Of a DNA stretch of 64,000 nucleotides, positions 47,711 through 55,698 are shown in pieces. The number at the start of each line of letters is the position of its first letter. Position 1 is the first letter of the stretch. This DNA is from Sphingomonas sp. PAMC 26621 (GTDB lineage Bacteria > Pseudomonadota > Alphaproteobacteria > Sphingomonadales > Sphingomonadaceae), in NCBI RefSeq assembly GCF_000251145.1, contig NZ_AIDW01000006.1:62001-126000 (forward strand). Direction: 5' to 3'. Below the pieces are notes generated by a model. It was not told where the DNA came from, ran no database searches, and worked only from the letters and a program-made list of their open reading frames with translations. A program made the translations under genes and the position numbers.

Positions 47711-48736
47711 CTAGGATGCGTCCGGCAACAGCGGTGCCGGCGCGACCAGCGATACGCCCGCACCCTCCGCGACCTTCGCCGCCCAGGCCAGCACCATCCC
47801 GACTTCCTCGGCATGCAGCGACAGCGCCGCGCGCTGGTCGGCCTTGCGCGCCTCGGCGTCGAAGTCCCCGCCGAACTTGGCATGCTGCCGGAACACCGAC
47901 CGGACGATCGCGTCGCGCCCCGCGTCGCTGTCGGCCACGTCGAACAGCGTATCGATCGCCGCCAGCGCCGCCGCCGGCTGCGCGAGCAGCACTTCGCTGT
48001 CGAGCGTCCGCACCCGCCCGGGCCACGCGCGGGCAAGCTTCGCGAACAAGGCGTGCTGCGCCAGCCAGCCGACCGCCGCGACCTGCAGGTCGGACTGCAG
48101 GAAGATCGCCTGCGGTTCGAACCCGAGGTCGACCAGCCCTTCCTTGAGGAACCCCGCCAGCAATTCGCGCACCCACAACCGGCCCCACATCCGCTTGCTC
48201 GCGATCGACCCGAGATACGTCTCGAGCGGCGCGTACAGCAGCACGGCCGCCGCCTCGGGCCGCTCGGTCAGCATCGCGGCGGCGAGGCCGTTGACGATGT
48301 TGGAGGGCTTGATGACGCAGCGCTCCCCCTGCGCGAACGGCCGCGCCAGCGCGCGCAGCCCATCGCCGAGCACCGCGCCGATCCGGCGCGGATCGCCGCC
48401 GCGATGCCGCCAGCCGACGAGATCGTTGAGCAGCACGGGTTCCTTCAAGCTGAACGCGCGGCCCGGCCGGTCATAGGCGTTGGCGAGCAGCGTTGAGCAG
48501 CAATAGGCCGAATGGAAGATGAAGTTCAGGCGGGGTGCCGCGCCCGTCAGGTCGCAGTCGCCGCGCCGGATGACGACCGGGTCGCCCGGCCCGGCGATAT
48601 GCTCGTCGGTCAGGAACGGTACCGTCTGCCGCAGCGCGCGCGGGACCTGCAGGAAATGGAACGTATCCTGTCCGGGGTCGTAGCGATGCGCGAGCCAGTC
48701 GGGATCGGGAGCAATCGGAGGGTGCGCGGTGGCCAT
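47711..48736 (-). CDS. Sulfotransferase-like P-loop protein
   Basis: A 341-residue protein. LNFIFHSAYCCSTLLANAYD (about 70-89) looks like the 5'-phosphosulphate-binding loop of sulfotransferases (cf. RSGSTLL), followed by SLKEPVLLNDL. The rest has no clear domain. It is not convincing as an active sulfotransferase: the loop lacks the usual Lys or Arg. It runs convergent to the second receptor gene and divergent from the hydroxylase gene. Likely part of the same functional group. Confidence 0.6.
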   Translation of the reverse strand: MATAHPPIAPDPDWLAHRYDPGQDTFHFLQVPRALRQTVPFLTDEHIAGPGDPVVIRRGDCDLTGAAPRLNFIFHSAYCCSTLLANAYDRPGRAFSLKEPVLLNDLVGWRHRGGDPRRIGAVLGDGLRALARPFAQGERCVIKPSNIVNGLAAAMLTERPEAAAVLLYAPLETYLGSIASKRMWGRLWVRELLAGFLKEGLVDLGFEPQAIFLQSDLQVAAVGWLAQHALFAKLARAWPGRVRTLDSEVLLAQPAAALAAIDTLFDVADSDAGRDAIVRSVFRQHAKFGGDFDAEARKADQRAALSLHAEEVGMVLAWAAKVAEGAGVSLVAPAPLLPDAS

Positions 48737-48816
48737 GCGGGATACTGTCGCGGAGTGCGTGCGCGGGATCAAGCGCGCGGCTTGCATGGGTCGGCGCGGT
48801 ATGCTCTTTCGACCGC

Positions 48817-50091
48817 ATGATCGATCCTGCCGGTGCCGTCGGACCCCTGCTGCGCGAAGCCGCCGCCCTGCGCCAGCGCGGCGATGCGGCGGGCGAACGC
48901 GCGACGCTCGACCGCGCGATCGCGCTCGATCCCGCACGGCCCGAGGCGCATAACGCCCGCGGCATGCGCGCGCTGGCGGACGCGGATTTCGGCGCGGCGG
49001 TGGCGTGTTTCGGCCGCGCGATTGCGCTCGACCCCCGCGAGCCGGCACTCCGGCTCAATCTCGCCGCCGCGCATCGCGCCGCGGGGGACGCCGACGGGGA
49101 ACACGCCGCGCTCCAGTCGGTGCTCGACATCGACCAGCTCCATTTCCTCGCGCAGTTGCGGATGGCCGAACTGCTCCAGCGGCAGGGGCTGGTGTCGGAT
49201 GCCGCGCGGCACTGGAGCGCGGTGGTTCAGCTTGCGGCGCAGGTCGCCGAACGCCCGCCCGCGTTGGTCGAGGCCGAGCGGCGTGCGCTGGGATTCCTCG
49301 AGGCGCACAACGTGGCGTTCGCGGATGCCCTGATGGACGAATTCGGCGGCGCGCCGCGGTTGCAGGCGGCGTCGCGGCGGTTCCAGGCGTGCGCGGACCA
49401 CACGCTCGGGCGCCGCAGAGTCTACCAGAACCAGTGCGCCGGGGTGCATTTTCCGTTCCTCCCCGCGGACGAATTCTTCGACTCCGCGCATTTCCCGTGG
49501 TTCGCCGCGCTGGAGGCGGCGACGCCCGCGATCCGTGCCGAGGCGCTCGCGATGGTGGCGGGCGGGGCCGACGCGATCCGCCCCTATGTCCGGCTCGATG
49601 CCGGCACGCCCGCTACGCCGTGGAGCAGGCTCGACGGCTCGGCCGACTGGAGCGCCTGCTTCCTGTGGGAATATGGCCAGCGCAACGATGCGGTATGCGA
49701 CCGCTGCCCCGTCACCGCGGCGGCGCTCGCGGCGGTTCCGCAGACGCAACTGCCGGGGAAGGCACCCTCGGCGTTCTTCTCGATCCTGCGCGGTGGCGCG
49801 ACGATCCCGCCGCATACCGGCGTCACCAACACGCGCGCGATCATCCATTTGCCGCTGGTCGTCCCCGAAGGCTGCGGCTTTCGCGTCGGCGGTGAGACGC
49901 GCGCCTGGCGCGAGGGCGAGGCGTTCGGTTTCGACGACACGATCGAGCATGAAGCGTGGAATCGCAGCGACGAGATCCGCATCGTGCTGATCTTCGACGT
50001 GTGGAACCCGTATCTGACGCCCGACGAGCAAGCCGACCTCGCGCGCCTGTTCGCGGTGACCGACCGGGGATTGGTTGCGCCCCGCGCCTGA
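48817..50091 (+). CDS. TPR protein with C-terminal aspartyl/asparaginyl beta-hydroxylase domain
   Basis: A 424-residue protein. TPR-like helices occupy about 15-135 (ATLDRAIALDPARPEAHNAR, FGRAIALDPREPALRLNLAA). The C-terminal domain (about 225-400) is an Fe(II)/2-oxoglutarate oxygenase of the AspH type: H333 in PPHTGVTN and H378 in IEHEAWN as iron ligands and R389 for 2-oxoglutarate. It should hydroxylate Asp or Asn side chains in a protein or peptide. No signal peptide is seen, so it acts in the cytoplasm. It converges on the TPR-sulfotransferase gene with a 7-base gap. Confidence 0.88.
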   Translation: MIDPAGAVGPLLREAAALRQRGDAAGERATLDRAIALDPARPEAHNARGMRALADADFGAAVACFGRAIALDPREPALRLNLAAAHRAAGDADGEHAALQSVLDIDQLHFLAQLRMAELLQRQGLVSDAARHWSAVVQLAAQVAERPPALVEAERRALGFLEAHNVAFADALMDEFGGAPRLQAASRRFQACADHTLGRRRVYQNQCAGVHFPFLPADEFFDSAHFPWFAALEAATPAIRAEALAMVAGGADAIRPYVRLDAGTPATPWSRLDGSADWSACFLWEYGQRNDAVCDRCPVTAAALAAVPQTQLPGKAPSAFFSILRGGATIPPHTGVTNTRAIIHLPLVVPEGCGFRVGGETRAWREGEAFGFDDTIEHEAWNRSDEIRIVLIFDVWNPYLTPDEQADLARLFAVTDRGLVAPRA

Positions 50092-50098
50092 TGGGGGA

Positions 50099-51553
50099 TC
50101 AACCCCCGCCGACATCCACCCCCTGCTGTTCGAGCAGCGCGATCGCCCCGCCCAGCTGTACGCGATAGCGGTGCCAGCGGTGGAGCGATTCGCGGTGAAT
50201 CGGGCGGCGGACCTGCCACGCGCTCGCGGTCCGCACCGCGAGCGGCGAGTCCGGCGCGGACAGGCAGGCGTCATCCCAACCGAGACCCAGGGACGCGAGC
50301 ATGCCGGACACGCTCGCCTGCGGATCGGTGACCAGCGCGTCATAGTCCACGGTCACGATGTCGTCCCCATACACCCGCTCCCAGTGCGCCATCAGCCGCC
50401 GGTAAAGCAGGTAGAAATGCACCGCGTCGCGCAGGTCGGTGCCGTAGGTCACGCCATCGCCGAACTGGAGGAAATAGGTCGACAGCAGCGTGTCGAGCAC
50501 GTTGCGCCGCGTGTGGAGGATGCGCGCCTCCGGAAACAGCGTCTTGATCAGCCCGATGTGGAGGAAATTGTCGCACCGCTTGTCGGTCACGATCCCCGTG
50601 CCGGGAAGCTCGGCGAGATAGCGTGCGCGCAACGTCGCGATCTCGCCGGCGGTCAGCGCGACGGGGTAGGGCGCGAGCGACTGGACGATCGCGGGAATCG
50701 CCTCGAGTTCCCCGCCCGGGGTGATCGCTTCGTGCTGCCCGAGGATCTTCTCGACCAGCGTCGAGCCCGAGCGGAACATCCCGCAGATGAACAACGGTGT
50801 CTTCGCACCCGCAGGCGGAGCGGGCGAAGGGGGTGCCGGCGCGGGATAGGCGGCGATCAGCGCGTCGACCAGTCGGGTGTGCGCCGCAGGATCATAGACC
50901 GACCGTGCGATCGACCGCGTGATCCAGTTCGCCGCCTCGATCGCCTGGAACGCATCCCCCGCATCCCCGGCGGCATCGAGCGCGTTGCCGAGCGCGAACA
51001 GCAAATCCGCGCGATCCTCGACCGAGGCGGCGCGCGGCAGCACCGTCTTCAGCCGCGCGACCGCAGCGCCCGCCGCGCCGTCCGCGACGTCGATGGCCGC
51101 GAGCCGGGCGTACGCACGGCCATTGTCGGGCGCGCGCGCCAGCACCGCGCTATAGGCACGCCGCGCCGCGCCACGGTCGCCGAGATCCTCGTGGAGATTG
51201 CCGAGGTTGAGCCATGCCGGCAGGAAATCGGGGTTGGCCTGCAGCGCGCGCTCAAGCTCGACGATCGCGGCTTCAGGGCGGAACAGGTGATCCGACAGGA
51301 TCGCCGCGCGGTTGAGATGTGCCTGCTCGGGCTGCGGCTCGCCCTGCGCCAGTCCCTGCGCGTAAGACTCCAGCGCCGCATCGAACTGCCGCGTCGCGCG
51401 CTGCGCCCAGGCGAGGTTGAACCAGGCGTCGGGCTGGCGGGGATCGATCGCAAGCACCGCCTCGAACGCGGCGATCGCGCCCGGCAGGTCCCCGCCGCGC
51501 AACCGTTCGGCGGCGGTCTGGAGCAGGGCGGTCGGCTGGGGGGCGTGCGGCAT
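50099..51553 (-). CDS. TPR-sulfotransferase family protein
   Basis: A 484-residue protein with four or more TPR units (about 10-170, FEAVLAIDPRQPDAWFNLAW, LERALQANPDFLPAWLNLGN). A sulfotransferase domain follows, with the 5'-PSB loop ICGMFRSGSTLVEKIL (about 256-271) and the 3'-PB segment HTRRNVLDTLLSTYF. It would transfer sulphate from PAPS to a protein or small-molecule hydroxyl. No signal peptide. Such TPR-sulfotransferases often accompany TonB receptors in sphingomonads and caulobacters. The link to the adjacent hydroxylase is inference. Confidence 0.88.
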   Translation of the reverse strand: MPHAPQPTALLQTAAERLRGGDLPGAIAAFEAVLAIDPRQPDAWFNLAWAQRATRQFDAALESYAQGLAQGEPQPEQAHLNRAAILSDHLFRPEAAIVELERALQANPDFLPAWLNLGNLHEDLGDRGAARRAYSAVLARAPDNGRAYARLAAIDVADGAAGAAVARLKTVLPRAASVEDRADLLFALGNALDAAGDAGDAFQAIEAANWITRSIARSVYDPAAHTRLVDALIAAYPAPAPPSPAPPAGAKTPLFICGMFRSGSTLVEKILGQHEAITPGGELEAIPAIVQSLAPYPVALTAGEIATLRARYLAELPGTGIVTDKRCDNFLHIGLIKTLFPEARILHTRRNVLDTLLSTYFLQFGDGVTYGTDLRDAVHFYLLYRRLMAHWERVYGDDIVTVDYDALVTDPQASVSGMLASLGLGWDDACLSAPDSPLAVRTASAWQVRRPIHRESLHRWHRYRVQLGGAIALLEQQGVDVGGG

Positions 51554-51594
51554 TCTCGTGTCTTATCGGGTCCGGCCCGGGCCCGATAGCATCG

Positions 51595-52113
51595 TCAGGT
51601 AATCCGGTGCGCCTTGACCGCGGGCTGTCCGCCGACGTTCATCTGGTAGCTGCCGAGTGCGCCGCGCTTGATATGGACCTTGTCGCCGGGCTTGGGGCTG
51701 CGGCCGATGACATTGTCGTCGGTCTGCGCCCAGCGCGCGCCATCCGCCATCCGCAAGGTCCAGCGGCCGGCACCATCGACGCGCGCCTCGGCGACGGTCG
51801 TGTCGATGAAATCGATATCGGGCGCGTTCCCGAAGATCGGCAATGTCGGCAGCCCGATCCCGAACAGGGTGCGGCGCGCCTGGCGCATCTGCTGGCGGTC
51901 GACCACGACGACATCCTGTCGCGCCTCGGCGGAATCGAGCGTCTCGACCGTCTTGTCGAAACAGGCGAGCCGCGCGGCCGGGTCGGTCAGCTTGCGGCAT
52001 TGCACGACATCGCTCAGCGCCTGCGAGCGGCCTTCCGCGCGCGGCGCGGCGGCGTTTGCGCTGCCCGACAGGGCGGCCGCGATCAGCAGAATTTGAAGCG
52101 TTCGAGCGCGCAC
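51595..52113 (-). CDS. Secreted hypothetical protein
   Basis: About 172 residues from the GTG at 52111-52113, preceded by AAGGGGA. The N terminus is a signal peptide (RARTLQILLIAAALSGSANA). Two Cys occur in VQCRKLTDPAARLACFDKTV, a pattern seen in small periplasmic proteins described as type VI secretion-associated (VasL-like or TagF-like). I only note the similarity. The C-terminal half looks like a small beta domain (RWTLRMADGARWAQTDDNVI). Function unknown. It starts 41 bases upstream of the TPR-sulfotransferase gene's last codons on the same strand. Confidence 0.65.
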   Translation of the reverse strand: MRARTLQILLIAAALSGSANAAAPRAEGRSQALSDVVQCRKLTDPAARLACFDKTVETLDSAEARQDVVVVDRQQMRQARRTLFGIGLPTLPIFGNAPDIDFIDTTVAEARVDGAGRWTLRMADGARWAQTDDNVIGRSPKPGDKVHIKRGALGSYQMNVGGQPAVKAHRIT

Positions 52114-52293
52114 AGCGTGTCCCCTTGGCAGAGCGTCCGACGCGCGGTACGGCCCGGCCCGCGCAGTCGCAAGCGTCTGTGAACGGGCTGTGTCTATTCT
52201 GCTACAGTTCCGGAACATTGTGAGTGATCTGCGCATTATGTCCGCAATTTCACTTTTGTGACGCGCCGCTCCTACTAAAGAAGCACCCCATAG

Positions 52294-52312
52294 ACAGCGG
52301 GTTAACCGCTGT
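52294..52312. promoter_or_regulatory. Operator-like inverted repeat before the third receptor gene
   Basis: ACAGCGG-GTTAA-CCGCTGT, a perfect 7 bp inverted repeat about 50 bases before the ATG at 52363, in the right place for a repressor site or a 5'-leader hairpin. Confidence 0.35.
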
Positions 52313-52362
52313 TGATTCGTGCCATCGCCCCCGCGTTGGCATCAAAGGGGATTCAATCCAAC

Positions 52363-55300
52363 ATGCAAAACCACGTTTTGCGCGGCTCTCTGCTCGCGTC
52401 CACGATGATTGCCGGCATCCTCGGTGCCCTTCCTGCCGCAGCGCAGGTCGCACCCGCCGCGCCGGCACCCGCACCCGCCGCCCAGCCCGCACCGCAGCCC
52501 ACGCAGGAGCAGGCGCCGACCACGACCAGCACGGGTGACGACAGCGTTGCGAGCACCACGCCCGCCGCGTCCAACACCCCCGGTGCAGACGCTGGCGACA
52601 TCGTCGTCACCGGTTCGCGCATCTCGAACCCGAACCTGACCTCGGCCAGCCCGATCACGGTTGTCAACGCAGCCGAGATCAAGCTGCAGGGCGCGACCCG
52701 CATCGAGGACGTGCTCAACAGCCTGCCGCAGTCGTTCGCGACGCAGAGCTCGTCGGTGTCGAACGGGTCGAACGGCACCGCGACCGCCAACCTGCGCAAC
52801 CTCGGCGACCAGCGCACGCTCGTCCTCGTCAACGGTCGTCGCCTGATGCCGGGTAACCCGTCGTCGAGCAGCACCGCATCGGCCGCAGCCGATCTCAACG
52901 TCATTCCGCAGGCGCTGATCAAGCGCGTCGACGTGCTCACCGGCGGGGCCGGCTCGGTCTACGGGTCGGACGCGATCGGCGGCGTCGTCAACTTCGTGCT
53001 CGACACCAATTACGAAGGCGTCAGCCTCGACGCGTCGGGCGGCATCTACAACCACGACAACCGCAGCCAGCGCTTCCAGAACATCGCCACCGCAGCGGGC
53101 TATCCGACGCGTGACGGTCAGGCGTTCGACGGTACGCAGTTCGACGTCAACCTCAAGATGGGCGTCGGCACCAGCGACGGCCGCGGCCATGTCGTCGGCT
53201 ACATGGGCTATCGCAAGATCGGCGCGATCCTCCAGGGCGACCGCGACTATGCGGCGTGCGGGTTGGGCACGCGGGCAACCAGCGCGGACTATGTCTGCAC
53301 GGGTTCGCCCACTGCCTTCCCCGCCAACTTTACGCTGGGCGACGCGGTCGTAAACAATCTGCCGTCCGGTCTCCAGCAGCAGTATACGCTCAACGGCGCG
53401 GGCCAGCTCGCCCCCGGCCAGACGCTCTACAACGCGAACCCGCTCAACTATTATCAGCGCCCTGACACGCGCTACACGGCTGGCTTCCTCGCGCATTACG
53501 ACGTGAGCGACAGTTTCAAGCCCTATGCCGAATTCATGTTCATGGACGATCGCTCGACCGCGCAGATTGCGCCGTCGGGTGACTTCAGCAACACATCGGT
53601 GCTGAACTGCAACAACCCGTATCTGTCCGCCGCACAGGTCGGCACCTTCTGCCGCGCGACCAACTTGGTCGTGGACGCAAACGGTGCCCCGATCGTCCGC
53701 ACCAACCCCGATGGCACGACCTACAATCAGGCAAACGTCCTGATCGGTCGTCGGAACGTCGAAGGCGGTGGTCGTCAGGCCGATCTTCGCCACACCGCAT
53801 ACCGCTTCGTCGCGGGCGCACGCGGAGACATCGCGGACGGCGTTTCGTACGACGTCTATGGCCAGTACGGCACGACGATCTTCAGCCAGGTCTATCGCAA
53901 CGAATTCTCGGTCTCGCGCACCCAGCGCGCGCTCGATGCGATCACCGACACGCGTCCGGGGTCTTCGACGCTCGGCCAGCCGGTCTGCCGCTCGGTCGTC
54001 GACGGCACCGATCCGAACTGCGTACCGCTCAACATCTTCGGCGCGGGCAACATCTCGCAGGCGGCGCTGAACTATGTCCAGACCCCGGGCTTCCAGTCGG
54101 GGAACACCGCAGAGAAGGTCGTCAGCGGCTCGGTCACCTTCGAAGGCGGCAAGTACGGCTTCCAGTCGCCTCTTTCGACCCAGGGCATCGGCATCAACGT
54201 CGGTGGCGAGTATCGTGAGGAATCGCTGACGCTCGAGGTCGACAACGGCTTCCTGAGCGGCGATCTGGCGGGCCAGGGCGGCGCGACGCTGCCGATCAAC
54301 GGCTCGTTCAACGTCAAGGAAGTGTTCGGCGAAATCCAGGTTCCGCTGGTCACCGATCATCGCTTCTTCAAGGAACTGACGATCAACGGTGGCTATCGCT
54401 ACTCGGACTACAGCACCTCGGGCGGCGTCTCGTCGTACAAGGGCGAGCTCGTCTGGGCACCGATCTCGGACGTCCGCTTCCGCGGTGGCTATAACCGCGC
54501 GGTTCGCGCCCCGAACACGCAGGAGCTGTTCGCGCAGCAGTCGGTCCAGATCGACGGTGCGACCGATCCGTGCGCGGGTCCGGCGGTCAACGGCCTGGTC
54601 AACGGCAACAATGCCGCGGCCTGCGCCCGTGCTGGCGTTGCGGCGAACCGCTTCGGCCTGATCACGCCGAACACGTCGGAACAGTATAACGGCCTGCTCG
54701 GCGGCAACCCGAACCTGAAGCCCGAGAAGGCGGATACGTTCACGGTCGGCGTCCTGCTCCAGCCGAGCTTCCTCCGCGGCTTCAACCTCTCGGTCGACGC
54801 CTTCTCGATTAAGCTGCAGGACCGGATCGGCGTCATCGGCGCCGACACGATCATCGCGCAGTGCATCGCGACCGGCGCACAGTCGCTGTGCGGCGCCATC
54901 AACCGCGATGCCAACGGCACGCTGTTCCAGGGCAACATCGGTTACATCGTCGACACCAACGTCAACGCGGGCTCGCTCAAGACGCGCGGGATCGACGTTT
55001 CGGCGGGCTACACGCTGCGGACCGGCCAGATCGGTACGTTCGGCCTGTCGTTCAACGGGACGTATGTCGACCAGTTCACCTCGGACAAGGTCGGGGCGAA
55101 GTTCGACTGCGCCGGCCTGTATGGCGCACAGTGCGGTTACCCGCAGTCCAAGTGGCGGCATTCGGCACGCGTGACCTACACGTCGCCGCAGGGCATCGGC
55201 CTGTCGGCACGCTGGCGCTATCTGTCGGCGACCAAGTATGAGCGCACGAGCACCGACACGGACCTTGCCGGTTCGTTCTCGCCGCTCGACGCGCGCATCC

Positions 55301-55512
55301 CGGTGCAGAACTATTTCGATCTGGCCGCAACCGTGCGGGCAGCGGACAAGTTCACCTTCCGCATCGGCGCGAACAACCTGCTCGATCGCACGCCGCCGAT
55401 CCTCAGCCAGGCCGCGTCGCCGATCGGTTCGTTCGGCAACGGCAACACCTACCCGGGCATCTTCGAAGGCAATGGCCGCTACCTGTTCGTCGGCGTCACC
55501 GTCGACATGTAA
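52363..55512 (+). CDS. TonB-dependent outer-membrane receptor (third)
   Basis: A 1049-residue receptor. Signal peptide about 1-27 (GILGALPAAAQ), a Pro/Ala/Gln-rich spacer (about 28-70), DIVVTGSRISNPNLTSASP (TonB-box region), plug with NLRNLGDQRTLVLVNGRRLM and IKRVDVLTGGAGSVYGSDAI, then the barrel. The last residues are VGVTVDM: the C-terminal residue is Met instead of the usual Phe. It is the closest relative in this window of the second receptor. AAAGGGG precedes the start. Ends at a strong terminator. Confidence 0.93.
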   Translation: MQNHVLRGSLLASTMIAGILGALPAAAQVAPAAPAPAPAAQPAPQPTQEQAPTTTSTGDDSVASTTPAASNTPGADAGDIVVTGSRISNPNLTSASPITVVNAAEIKLQGATRIEDVLNSLPQSFATQSSSVSNGSNGTATANLRNLGDQRTLVLVNGRRLMPGNPSSSSTASAAADLNVIPQALIKRVDVLTGGAGSVYGSDAIGGVVNFVLDTNYEGVSLDASGGIYNHDNRSQRFQNIATAAGYPTRDGQAFDGTQFDVNLKMGVGTSDGRGHVVGYMGYRKIGAILQGDRDYAACGLGTRATSADYVCTGSPTAFPANFTLGDAVVNNLPSGLQQQYTLNGAGQLAPGQTLYNANPLNYYQRPDTRYTAGFLAHYDVSDSFKPYAEFMFMDDRSTAQIAPSGDFSNTSVLNCNNPYLSAAQVGTFCRATNLVVDANGAPIVRTNPDGTTYNQANVLIGRRNVEGGGRQADLRHTAYRFVAGARGDIADGVSYDVYGQYGTTIFSQVYRNEFSVSRTQRALDAITDTRPGSSTLGQPVCRSVVDGTDPNCVPLNIFGAGNISQAALNYVQTPGFQSGNTAEKVVSGSVTFEGGKYGFQSPLSTQGIGINVGGEYREESLTLEVDNGFLSGDLAGQGGATLPINGSFNVKEVFGEIQVPLVTDHRFFKELTINGGYRYSDYSTSGGVSSYKGELVWAPISDVRFRGGYNRAVRAPNTQELFAQQSVQIDGATDPCAGPAVNGLVNGNNAAACARAGVAANRFGLITPNTSEQYNGLLGGNPNLKPEKADTFTVGVLLQPSFLRGFNLSVDAFSIKLQDRIGVIGADTIIAQCIATGAQSLCGAINRDANGTLFQGNIGYIVDTNVNAGSLKTRGIDVSAGYTLRTGQIGTFGLSFNGTYVDQFTSDKVGAKFDCAGLYGAQCGYPQSKWRHSARVTYTSPQGIGLSARWRYLSATKYERTSTDTDLAGSFSPLDARIPVQNYFDLAATVRAADKFTFRIGANNLLDRTPPILSQAASPIGSFGNGNTYPGIFEGNGRYLFVGVTVDM

Positions 55513-55537
55513 ACGGCGCGTCCTTCGGGAAGCGATT

Positions 55538-55573
55538 GGGGCGGCGGATCACACGATCCGCCGCCCCTTTTTT
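55538..55573 (+). terminator. Rho-independent terminator of the third receptor gene
   Basis: GGGGCGGCGGATC, loop ACAC, GATCCGCCGCCCC, then six T. Perfect 13 bp stem. Confidence 0.95.
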
Positions 55574-55593
55574 GTCTTTGCCGGAAGTGGCCC

Positions 55594-55669
55594 CCTCCGT
55601 TCGCCCTGAGCGCAGTCGAAGGGCCTGCGATGCGCGTGGGGCTTCGACTTCGCTCAGCCCGAACGGAGG
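55594..55669. repeat. F-type palindromic element
   Basis: Left arm CCTCCGTTCGCCCTGAGCGC followed by AGTCGAAGGGC; right arm GCTTCGACTTCGCTCAGCCC followed by GAACGGAGG. It lies between the convergent third receptor and clpB genes. It is the only copy in the window. Confidence 0.85.
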
Positions 55670-55698
55670 TTCGGAGATTCACCTCGGGAGCGGCGGCT

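Noticed and set aside
52342..55161. 939-residue minus-strand open frame over the third receptor gene
   Set aside because: Same reason: a shadow of a well-supported gene.
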